Source: a virus. Taken from it: a stretch of 52,055 bases of DNA. Both the position numbers and the translations under genes were made by a program. Each line of letters starts with the position of its first letter. Within the stretch, counting starts at the first letter, position 1. Of this stretch, positions 14,801 to 26,800 are shown in pieces. Below the pieces are notes generated by a model. That model was not told the DNA's origin and made no database searches. It saw only the letters and a list, made by a program, of their open reading frames with translations. Location: positions 1 through 52,055 of the IMG/VR virus record IMGVR_UViG_3300038660_000110; one strand, written 5' to 3'.

Positions 14801-17800
14801 ACGTCCTCGTTGTTGTCGTAGGTGACAGGATCCAGCAGCTTGCGCTGGTTTTTGGCCGGGTTGTTGGTCAATCCCCAGCGATCCAGGTCCAGCGGGCTTA
14901 CCGCCCACTGTTTGCTGCCTTTCGGGCGCTGAGCCCAGGGCATGCTTTGCTGGCCTTCGCCCGCCAGGATATCGTTCACTTCCGACTCGGACAGGATCCG
15001 GTTCACTTTCATGGATCCGGAGATAATCCAGCGCCCGGTCATGTTCGCGTTTGTCTTGTAGCGATACATGCCGTTTTCTGGCATTTCCTCGATATCGGCC
15101 TCGGCCTCGTTGAATCCGCCTTTTTCGGTGCGCCCGTTCTCGTCGGCCTCGCCCTGGTAGTCCACGTCTGCCGCCATTTCGACTTCAGCCCATACCTCGT
15201 CCTCTTTACGGGCAAAGACTTTACCGCTGGGATCCTTGGCGCCGATGTGGGTCGCCAGGGGAATATCCCCGGCATGCCAGCCTGGACGATAGGCCAGGTG
15301 TCCGATCTTCGACTGCACCTTGCGCTTGCCGGTCTTGGACGGCTCGGCCTCCAGGCCTTCCAGCGCGTTAAGCCAAACGTCTTGTGGCAGCGCATCGTTG
15401 GCACCAACGTACAGCGGGAACACTTCGCCACTGGCTGAGCGCTTCACGCGGAACAGCTTGTACGCTTTCTGAGTTTTCTTCGGTGGCGCGTCCCGGCGAA
15501 CTTCGTAAGCGGTGACGCCCTCCTCCTCAATAACGGGTATGCCAGCCTGACGGGCAGCGTCGGCTACCATCTTTTCAGCCAGCTCCATATTGCCGGAATC
15601 AACGGCGTTCATGTATTGCTGATCGGCGTCGGTGGTCGCAAAGCGGGTGCCCTCGCCGCCGGTTGCCTTGCGTCTGCGTAAATACTGGCGGCTCTGCTCG
15701 CCCAGGGCCAGCACGTCGCTGTAAGTCCAGGCAATGGACGGGATCATTTTGCGCAAAAGCTCGCGGATCTTGGCAACGACTCGCTGCCAGGCCTTGGGCC
15801 GGTGCCCTTTTTCCAGCAGGTGCGCGACCATTTCCTCGGCAATCTGGATACGGTCTTCACGCTTGCTGGTGTCCAGGAATCGATACTCTGCTTTGACCTC
15901 GGCCAGGGCAGCGCGCCCCTGGGGGGTGTTTGGCAGTGTCCGGTACAGGCGAAGCATTGCGCTATCGAGCTCGGCGCCCAACACGCCCCTTACGCCCTTG
16001 TGTCCCACTGCTTCATGGACGGCAACCTCAATACCTTCCTGGGTACTGCGTAGGTTATCGGCCACCACAAAGAGCTCGCCATCCACATAGAGCCCGCGCA
16101 CGGATGATTCGTCTACGCCCAGCGATTTCATTTCAGCTTTTGCGGTAGCAGGCAGATCGCCGGGAGATTGAATCACGCGGGCGCCAGCGAGCTCGGCCAC
16201 GTTGGCCAGGCCTTTGCTGATATCGGCGGCTAGAACGTCTCTTGAGGGTGCCGGGGCAGAATTGAGGCTGAACCGTGTCTTGCTTTCGGTCGGGATCGCC
16301 TGCTCAGGCTGGAACGGAATGTAGTGCAACTGACCGCCAATGCTGCGGTAGTCCACCACAATGCCGTCGTAGCCTTTAGCCTTAATGGCGTTGCGGTATC
16401 GGGTTGCTTCGGCTGTGGAATTGAAACTGGGTAGATCCCCGCCATCGATGACGTAGGGCTTGCGCATATCCAGAACGAAAGTTTCAACGTCGCCGTAACC
16501 GGCGGCTTCGCGCTTCCTGGAACTGAAGAACACGCCCAGGCCGGACGATGGGCGCCCGGTGGATACGCCAAAACTGGACTCATTAAAGTCGTCAGGCTTT
16601 AGCCCGCCGGTTCGGGATCCTCGGAAGATGACCGCCGGTTCAGATCCGCTATCGCTTCGTCGACGGATTTTCGTTTTGGACTCGTAATCGGCAGCAGCGT
16701 TCCGTCCTCCAACAGCTCGTCCATTGTTTTCCCGCCCACTCTCGCGTTGTCCGGACTGATTCTGTCTTGCAGCTTGGTATTCTTCGAAGATTCTCTGCGC
16801 TTCTGCTTCATTGGTGTCTTCCTCCACTTCCACCTGGGGGAGAGGCGGCTGTCCGTCCTCCCGACTAAACGATTCTACTTGGCTCTGGCTGGTGGTGCCA
16901 CCACGGATATCAGCGCTGAAATCACGGCGAGGGGCCTGGCGCCCGCGCTTGAAAGCGTCCGATATCGTAGTGATACGCTCACGCAGCTCAGCGGTACCAA
17001 TGCCCTGATCCACCCATCCCGCTTTAACCAGCAGTCGCTTGATCCCGCGCCATAGCTTGCGCCAGCCTTTTTTCATCCAGCTCGGCTGCTCTTGCGCCAG
17101 GGATCCCAGCATTTCTTCAGCGTAAAGACGGTTTGCCTGCTCGTCGTTGAGCCCGGCAGACTCGGCCACGGCCTGATATTCCTTTACCGTCTTGTCCCAA
17201 AGCGCTTTTACTTCCTGGCTTTCGCCCGCCGCCGTCTGAATGTCGCGGTATAGCTGCTCGCGATCCTGTGGCGAAAAGAAGCCAAGGCCTTTGTGAACCA
17301 AGATTTCCTCTTGTAGGGCCTTGAGAACGTCGCTTTCATTGGTGAAGGCTGCAGATACAAGATGCACGGTATCGGTTCGGCTGACATATTCTCCGGCGAT
17401 ACTGGCGCCGGCACTGTCTCGGTCTGCTTTGAATCCGGGTAAAGCGGTTGCACTTTGATGTATTTCGACTGTGACATTATCCGCACCAGGATAGGTTTTA
17501 AGGAACCGATCCACTGTAGCCTGCACCTGGGGCTCAGACAATCCGGTACCGGTGGCGCCCTGGTTGCGCAAGAAAGCAGGCGCATCGCCGGATCCCTTTG
17601 CGGGGCTGTCGTCAAAGCTCTCAACCGCCTCGGCCTCTTTCTTGCCGCCAGCGGCTACCCATTGCTTGCGCATCGAGGGCAGCGCGTTCAGCTGCACCAG
17701 GTCAGACAATGCTTCAGTCACGGCGCTCAGGCGATTGGGCTCAAACGTCGCGGTCATGGTCTTGCCGGATCCAAAGAACTCCATGCCCATGGCAGAGATC

Positions 17801-20800
17801 AGCGGCTGACTGAACTTAACGCGCCTGGCCAGCTCCTCCTTATTGGCCTTGGGCACGGTGATGGTCCACTTGCCGTCGGTCTTCGGAAGCATCCGCACAA
17901 TCTGGTTCTTATCGAACACGCCGCCCGCCCGGCGCAATGCGTCGGTGTTGTTGCGCAGAAACTTTGACAGCGGTGCTTTATCGCGCAAAGCCATGTACTG
18001 GCCACTACCTGCATCCTCAAACGAGGAATCTTTGAACCAACGAGGCAGCATCATGCCCTGGTAGGTGTTGCCGTCCTGGGACGTGAACGAAACGATCCGC
18101 CCGGGGATCGATCTATCAGCGGATGCCGCGATCAAATTGCCGGTGGCTATGAAGCGCTGCTCGCGCATCTCGCCGCCCAGGTCACCCTGGCCTTTGAATA
18201 TGTCGTCCAGCGGTGCCTTGGTGCTCAGCTTCTGAATGAAGATACCGGACGATGGGCGCAGCTTGCTCAAAGGCAGCTCGATGTTGCGGATGCCGCTATT
18301 GACCATGAACGATACGCGGGTCTTTGACAGCGCATAGGCGTCTCCGCCCTTGCCTTTCAGGTTGGTCTTGATACCGGTAACCACGCCGGTAACAACTTCA
18401 TCGCTCAGATCCAGCATGACGTGATCGCCGATCTTGAACGTGCTTTCCAGGGCCTCGTTGGTGCGCTTGCGGGTGTCGTCCAGTCGCGCCTGGGTCAGCT
18501 TGGCCTTGGATACCGCGCTCTGATAATTGCCCTCCAGATCCAGGTACTTCTTGCTCAGTTCTGAATCGTCGCGCAGCTTCGACTGCTCTAGGATCTCGGC
18601 GGGCTCCCCACCTTCTAGCCCGTCCTCTTTCGCCGCTTTTTGGATGGCCGCCTCAGTAGCGTCGACTCGCTCCAATGCGCGCTCGATGGTAGCGCTACGC
18701 CCGGGATGGTCGGCCAGGTCAAGGATCAGCTCGTCGGCAATCTGTTTCGGGGTCTTTCCACCTTTGAGGGTTTCATCCAGTGCGCTCTGCACGTCTTTGC
18801 CCGTCGGCGGCTTGCCCTGATACTTGGCGTCGACCTTGTGCAGCGTCGTGTTACCGCCAAACAGTGACGTGGGATCCTTGCCCTCGTAAACCACTTTTGA
18901 GGCCATGATTCGCGCATCCAGATCAACCGTCTGCGGGTCCAGGTCGTTTTGTCCGGTCTTGGTCAGGTATTCAATGAGCTGTGAAAAGGCCGATTCAATT
19001 TCTTCGTAGGCCAGCTTTTGCGTCTCAACCGGGGTGCGCGCCAGGCGCCCGGTAAACTTCATGGCCAGGCCTTCGGTGGGTCTTGACTCTGCCTCGCCAT
19101 CAGGGCTTGCCGTAAATCCCAGGTCTAGCTCAGTCGCCAGCTCCGGATTGGCAGACAGATACTCGGCCACTACCTGGTCACCGTACTTGTTCAGGATATC
19201 CGGCGCTTCCACGCTGGTATCGGACTTGTCGTTGGCGCTGGTGTTGGCGTTCAACGATTTCATTTTCTTGGACGTGACAGCCAGCGGGCGCTTTTCTGAC
19301 GGAATGTTGAGTCCCATCATAGTGAACTCAGGCTTTACCACCTGCCCGGTACGGTTAATCCGGCCCAGCATCTGCATCAGAATGTTAATGTCTTTCGGCG
19401 CTTGGGCAACGATCATGTGCCTTGGCTTTTGATCTTTGAAATTCTCGGAAGCATGAATCGAAAGGCCAGTGGATCCGGACACGTTCAGAACCAGCGCATC
19501 CAGGCGCCCGGTATTGAACGCATCTACGGTGGCGCGCTTGTCGGTGCGCTCAGTCGGATCGCGCTTGGCCAGGGTCGGCGGATTTGTGCTGTAGTCCAGC
19601 GTCATGTTTCGCCCGGTGATCTCGGACGGCTTCATGCCTGCCTGGGTCATGCGATAGCGCATCAGGTCGATCGGCGACATAGGGATATCGGCAATATCCA
19701 GCTGCTTTATGACCTTTTGCGCTTCCTGGTACGCTTCGCGTGTCGCGGGATCCAGTTCGCTCAGAGATACTTGAACCGCTTCCTTGTCGCCGTTGGGCAG
19801 CTCTCGCGAATATCGGCGGCTGCGCTCCAGGGCGCGAAGCAGCACGTCGTTATAATTTGCCTCAACCGGATCGCCAACTTGAATCCCCATATCGTTGACG
19901 TATTCAGATAGGAACGACTCCATGGTGTTTTCAAGCGCAATAACCGGCTTGACGCCTTTTCTGTGCAGCTCAATCGCCTGGCTGGCTGATCGCTCTACTT
20001 TCAGCCCCAGCAGCAGCTGGCCTATGTAGTTGTGAATAACCGACGAGAAATTCATGTGGTCGACGTTGCCCGCTCGGTTACCGGCGCCCTTTGCACCGCC
20101 TCCGCCTTCCTCCGCCGCTTCTTTAATACCCTCCATGGCCACGTTGTGAAACATCTTGTCGGCGCGATTGATCGCTGACAGCCCTTCCGCCACCTGGTCA
20201 GACAGCTTTTCATGCGCTGCCGTGTTGTCAGTGTCGATGGACGTTGTGATTTTAATGCCCTCGAAACTGCGCTCACGACGGAACAACTGCCCGGCCCGGG
20301 CCAGCATGTTGGAGATCACCGCTTGCAGCTGCAGGCCGCCCTGCGATACCGCCTCGGCCAGCTGGTCGATTTCGTCGACGGCCTTGGACAGATCGGTACG
20401 GTAGTACAGCGGCATGTTGTCCGGGCGCTTGGCATAGGTCGCAGAAAGGTAGGCCACTGGCTTTTCGTTAATCAGGGAGAACATGAAACCGGCACCGGTT
20501 AGCTTCTCGCCGCCGCCTTTGGACGCGGGTATTGATGTTGATCGATTGCCGGAGACGTTGTGCGCTTCATCGAGAACAAAGATCGCGTTCTCGGCCATCT
20601 TGCTCATAACCTGGCGCTGCAGGTTGTCGGTCTGGATCTGCGAGTAGGTCAGGAACAGGGTGTCAGCATCGCCGGGCATCTTCCCGGTTGCGGCCATGGC
20701 CTGCAGCTGGGATTTGTGTCGCTTGCCACCTTCCGATTTGTAGACCTCGCGTTCTTTGTAGGTGATTCGCTCGGCAGAGTTGACGATGAACGGCTTCACG

Positions 20801-23800
20801 TCAAAATCGCCGATATCCTGCAGATCCCCGTACATATCGCTGAACAGGTTGGGGGTGACCGACATAAACACAGGGGTCTTGCCTACCCGGCGGGCATAGC
20901 GAATAATCGCCGCTGCCTGGCGCCCTTTGCCCACGCCGGTCTGGTCGGCAATGATGATGCCCTTGTTGTTCTCGATGTTGTAGATCGCCGCCGCAACCGC
21001 GTCCACTTGCAGCCCCATAAACGACTCGTGCATTTCAGCCACGGTGTCGTAACCCAGCTTTTCCTGAACATAGGTGTCCAGGTCGCCTACTTCGTTTTCC
21101 AGATCCGTCAGGGCCTGCTCAAGCGGTAGGGCCATGTTATTCGGAGTCAATACCGCGTCGTTCTTGCCTTTGCTCTTGGCGTTGTAAGGTGTCTGAAATT
21201 CGGACTTGCTTAGTTTTCCAGGCTTGCCCGCTGTAGATTGCCCACCCAATCCACCAGTGTCTGTTGTTCCAGTGACTCCAGGGCCTTGGGTGTTGTTACC
21301 GGCTTGCTGCTCAGATCCGACTCCGATATCAGCAGGCTCAGATTGTCCGCCAGTAACGCCGCCTCGGCCATCGGTCGAATCCCCGTCACCGGTCCTATCG
21401 CGGTCGCCAGGTCTGGATCCATTATCAGGATCGAGCGCGCCTCCTCGTCCGTCATTTCCTCGTCCGTCGCCATCCGAACGATTTTGTTCGCCAATGACAG
21501 CTTCAGTAGGAACCGGTCCATCCGTTGCGTCGGGCTTGTCGGTACCGCCAGTATCTTCTGTGCGGCTTCCGTCAGATTGCTGGGCAGCCAGACCGCGTTC
21601 GTATTGCGCATACACTTCACTCCAGTTATTGGCTCGCTCGATCACGCCTGACTTGGGTGATACTCGGTTGCTGGCCTGTCTTCCTTTGATCGTAATGACA
21701 CGCACCGGCCATCCGGCGCCCTGTCGGTTGTAAAGATCCCCGTCTACCTCAAAGTGACTGGTTACATTGTAGTTGCGATAAAGCCAGTTAAAGAACGTCC
21801 GATCCGCTGCGGCTATATCGCCTGCCAGCTTGCTGGCGCCAATAATCATGGTTGCCTGGCCGTCGTCCTGCATCGCTTCCAGCGCTTTCGCTGCGATCAG
21901 GTGATCGATCGCCTTGATCGTATAGCCGTCGATCTTTACAGGTTGCGGCTTTCCGGCCTCGTCTTTCAATCGCCCGAAAGGGGGGTTCATTATTACAGAG
22001 TCAACTTGATCCGCTGGGATGAACGTCGTCGCGTCCTCCTGGGATACCTCGATCCCCTGGGCTTCCAGCAATTCAGCGCGCTCTGCATCGAGCTCATTGG
22101 CCACGATGTTGTCAGCGGGCGCACCGATCAGCAGCATGCCGTTACCGGCGGTTGGCTCATAGACGGTCGTGGCTTCGGTAATGCCGGACAGACGGGACGC
22201 CAGGAAGGCCAGGGGCGCGGGTGTGCTGTAGGCCTGGCGCTGCATGCTGCCAGAACTGCGCACGTTCAGATTCGGCTGGGCCGCGTACATGGCTTGCAGC
22301 TCGTCAAAGACAGCCCGATCCGTGCGGGTCGAATCGCGCTGAACGATATCCCGGGCTCGGGTAACCAATGCCAGCTCAAGCGCTTCCTGCGCCTGCTTCA
22401 TCTGTTGGTCGGTCACTTCTTTGGCCGAAACGTCGAAGTGCTCAGCAATGACGGCTTTCAGCTTGCGGTTGTCGGTGATCTCGTCCAGGCGATCGTATAG
22501 CTTGCGGGCCAGGGTGCCCGGCTTGGGCGCATAGTCTGATTCGGGGTTGGTCGCTGGGGCGCTATCGGGCTCTGCATTGTCAGTGGTCTTTACCTGCTCT
22601 GACTGCAGCTCCTCAACAAAGCGCATGACATACGGCTTTGATCCCAGTCCCAGGTACGACACGATCTTGCGGATAAAGGCGCGAAGGTCATCGCCAGCGG
22701 CCCGGGAGTCTTCCAGCATCTTCTTAAAGTGCGGTTTGGCGCGGGCGTAGGTGTCTTCGTCAAACTGCAGGCCAGAGCCTAACCGGCCAGGGCCACCGAA
22801 CAGGTTCTCCAGGGCCTTGAGCGATTCCACGCCAGCGCTGGTCAGGTTGCTGCCGAAACTCTTGGCAATTTCTGCCGCGCTGCGCTCCTGCGGGAGAATG
22901 TCCGGATAATCGTCGTTCAAGTACGGCAGGCGGGCGTTCATTTCCATGCCTGCAGCTTGGAGTCGGCGCATTGCCTGGTCAGGATTCTCGATCTTGATTA
23001 CCTTTTGGCCCGCCTCCGGCTTCGTCAGCGGTGCGCTCGGGCTCACCTGGCCACCATCGCCACCATCGAACTCTGGTTTAAAGTTGACGATCTTACCGTC
23101 TACCCACGCATTGATCGCGTCGACGTTGCCTTGGTTGAATCCGTACAGGTAAAAACTGTTGTTATCGCCTAACCAGCCAACGCTGCGCGCATTGTCCCAT
23201 CCAATCTCAGGCAATGACTTGATCGTAAAGCCTTCGCCTTTCTTGCCGTAAATGTAGTGCGTGTTCTGCAGATTCCAGCGCTTTAGCTGGTCGGCAGCGC
23301 CGGACTTTGTTCTAAAGCTCTGGCCGTTGGCGCGGGTCAACTGCCCACTGTTGCGGTTTTTCTGGATGGTGGCGCGCTGGCGCTTCTCCCGGTCCTGGGC
23401 TTTTTGCTCGTCGGTCTTCTCGGCCCTGGGCGTGTTGGTGGCGTCATTGGGGGTCTTGGTCGTCGGCTCGGTACCGGGCTCGGGCTCGCTTACGGGCTCG
23501 CTTGGCTTTTCGTCGGACACTACATCATCAAACAGGGAGCTCAGATCCTCGCTGCTGATGTTGCTGATCTCGTCGTCCAGGTTCTTCGGTTTTGCCTCGC
23601 CCTCTGCACTGGCCGAATCGTAGCCTTCCAGCCAGGCCACAGATTGCTCACCGGTCAGGTAGCTGGGCGCGATCCGGCGCATGCCTTTCTGGCCGCTCAT
23701 TTTGCCGACTTGCCGGATGCCGCTCAGACCAGACGTTTCCGGTTGCTGGTCTGGCTCGTCCGGTACCGACGTAGGATCCGGGTCTGCGGCTTCGTTGTCT

Positions 23801-26800
23801 TTGATCCGGCGCTGGGCAATTTTGGCGCGGTTCATCATTCTGGACGTGTAATCGTCAGTGATGCCGGATGGCAGCGGCTGGTCTTCTTTTTCCAGCGCAA
23901 TCTGCTGATTTACCTGCTTGACTGTCTCAGCCTCATTGATCGCCTCAACACGCCTGAAGAACCGGCGCTTGCGACTGATCTGATCCTCGTTCCTCGATCC
24001 GCTAACCTTGGTTTCCAGGCGCCCAACAAGCTCCTCGGCGCGACCATCGGACAGTGTAAAGTTCTGCAGGATCTCGTCGTACAGCTCGTTATTGGCAAGC
24101 TCGTAGTCTTGCTTTCGACGGATCTGGCGGGCGTAGTCCTCAAACACGGCCTCCGGATCTGCTTCAGCGGGCTCGTCCCGGATCGGGCGGTTATCGGCTG
24201 CATCCACTTCATCGAACGTCGGCACGTCGTCGCGCTTGCCGCCTACAAAGTCCTGAACCGGGCTGGTACTCTCTGGCACGTTCTCGCCGGGGATGATCTC
24301 CACCAGGTCGGTAGAGATATCGCCGCCGCGTCCGGTGCTCATAAACTGGCTGAACAATTCCTCCATGGCCGCCTGGCTGTCCAGTGCAGGCACGACCAGG
24401 TGCCCGGCTGCTTTGCCGCCAAGGCCTGAGTACAGTTTTACAACGGCCTGGCTTCCGCCATCTTTGGCGAGCTCAACGGCTTTCTTGCGCGCTTCGCCCT
24501 CGCCTCGGCGATCGGGACCATACATGGGCGACTTCGTTGGGCCGGATGCAAAAGACGGGCGCTCTCTGACTTCGGCCTCCTGGTCGTCAGCATAGGCGCT
24601 TAGCTGACGCGACGGCGCTGCGGTACCGTACAGATCCCGCGCATCGGAGTTGAGCGTCGTATTGTCCGGGCGATCGATAACGGGGGGCTCGTCAAACATA
24701 TTGCCCTGGCCAGCGGCTTCGGCCTGGTCTGTCGGGCTGTCCGATCCGGTCAGGTTGAAATCGTTCACCTGCTCGTCGGCGCGGATCCGGTCGTCTTCTT
24801 TCTTGCGAGCGTCGGCCTGGGCTTTCTCGGCCTGCTGGCGCACACGATCGCGCCGGGAAAGATCCCCTTCAGTTTGAGATTCAAGCTCAAGGCCAGGCTC
24901 TGACTGAGGGGCTTCAATGCCTGCAAAGGCTTCCAATTTCCGCTGAATAGCCCGCAGCTCCGGCTCAGAATCGCCTGCTTTGTCCCACTCGTTCAGGGTT
25001 TCGGCTGCTTCGCGGGTAATGGCGTCAAGGTTGCTGCCATCCTCCACGGCCTCGGTGATTCGATCAGCCAGGTCAATCGCCTGCTTCCGGATACTATCGG
25101 GCAACTGACCATCGTTCATGCTGTCGGTGCCCAGCTCCAGCGCATCGCGCAAGATCGTCAGCGAAGCCTCCGCTTCACCCATTCCTGCAATATTGGCCTT
25201 CGTCTGCTGAATAGGGTCCGATTCTTCAACCAGGTCTAGGCTGGGCGCTACCTCTTCTGTTGCGCCTTCAAGTTCTCTGACTTGATCTGATCCATCGGCG
25301 TCTGCTTCAGGTACTGGTTCACCTGCTCCCGGGTCCACCCCTTCGCTAACAGGCGGTTGTTCGCTTGGTGAATCGGCAGGTCGCGGGCTGCTTTGTCCAT
25401 TGACTCTCGGCTGATCTTGCCCTGCTTCATAGCTTTGTAGCTCCTTTTTCAGGTCGCGCACAACGGGCGCTTTCTTTTCGCCATCGGCCACACGGCGAGC
25501 GGCACGGTTGACCATCTCGCTCAGTGTGGGGTTGGTGGATACGCGGTTAATCATATCCAGCGCTTTGGCGCTTTCGTCGGTAATGTCCTGGTTGGCTTCG
25601 GTGGCAATCGAGTTGCCCGCCTCGCCTGCCCGCCCGGCGTTCTTGTTCAGGCTGGCAAACAGGTTCTTATCAAACGTCAGATCCTGCCTCAACGAATTTA
25701 GCACGGACAGGCGGCTTTGCAGCAGGCTGATCTCCTCGGGATCGTCGCCAAACAATCCGCCCTGATCGCCCTGGCTTTGAGCAAAACCGGCGGCTTTGAT
25801 CTCGTTCACCATCAGCTGTCGTTCAAAGCCAGACTTCGGCGCGCCGTTCTGAAAGGCCTTTGCCGCCGCTTCTTGCTCGCCTGAATCGCTGAAGTTGGCA
25901 CCAATGGCAGCACCGTCTTTCTCGCTCAGCTGGCCCGCTGCGACCATGCCGAAAGCGTTGTCTGAAAGGTTGGCCAGCGCTTCGCCGTCCCGAACTACCT
26001 GGTTGTCCGGCAGATTGTTCTGCTTGCGGATCTCGGCATTCGGCAGATCAATGTCGCGAAACACCTTTGCCGCGTCCAGGGGCTCGGCCTTGCCGTCTGC
26101 GATATTGTTCATTGCCGCTTCTGCTCGTGCGGCTGGTACATCGAAACCTTGTGATTCTTCCAGAATGCGAGCGTTGACCGCTGGCTGTCCCAGTCGCTTC
26201 GCCAGATCAAGGCGGTGGTGCCCGTCGGCTATAAACAGGGATCCATCGTTGCGACGGTGAACAATAAGGTCACCCGCCTTGTTTTCGTCCCACTTCTCAA
26301 CGGCATTGAGGCGTCGGTCTACACCTTTCTTGTCCACTTTGGTGCGGAACTGGTATTGCTCCGGATCCACCTGGATCTGGTCAGTAGGCACACGGAAAAC
26401 GCCGGTGCCCTCCTCGGTCATATCAGACTGCGGGCGCTGGCTTTGGCGGTTGGCTGCATCGAGCTCGGCCAGGGCTTGCTCAGTGGACACGCTGCCAAGC
26501 TGCTCGTCGGTCATGCCGTAGTCGCGCAGCTGATTGCGCTGGAACGGGCTAAGGTCGTCGGCAGCAAAGCCGGTGGTACCGTCTTGAGTAGGCGAGGCTC
26601 CGCGTGGCCCACGATCAAGAACAGGCACGCCATCGGCAGGCGGGGGCGGAAGATCAGGAAAGTCATCGACCATCGGCTGGCCACGGTCGGGTCCACGCTG
26701 AATAACTGGTACGCCCTCGGCAGGTGGTGCGGGAGGGCCGGTGGTGCCGTCTTCGTTGACCGGTGGTTGACCGGTGGTTGACTGGCCTGCATCGGCTGCC

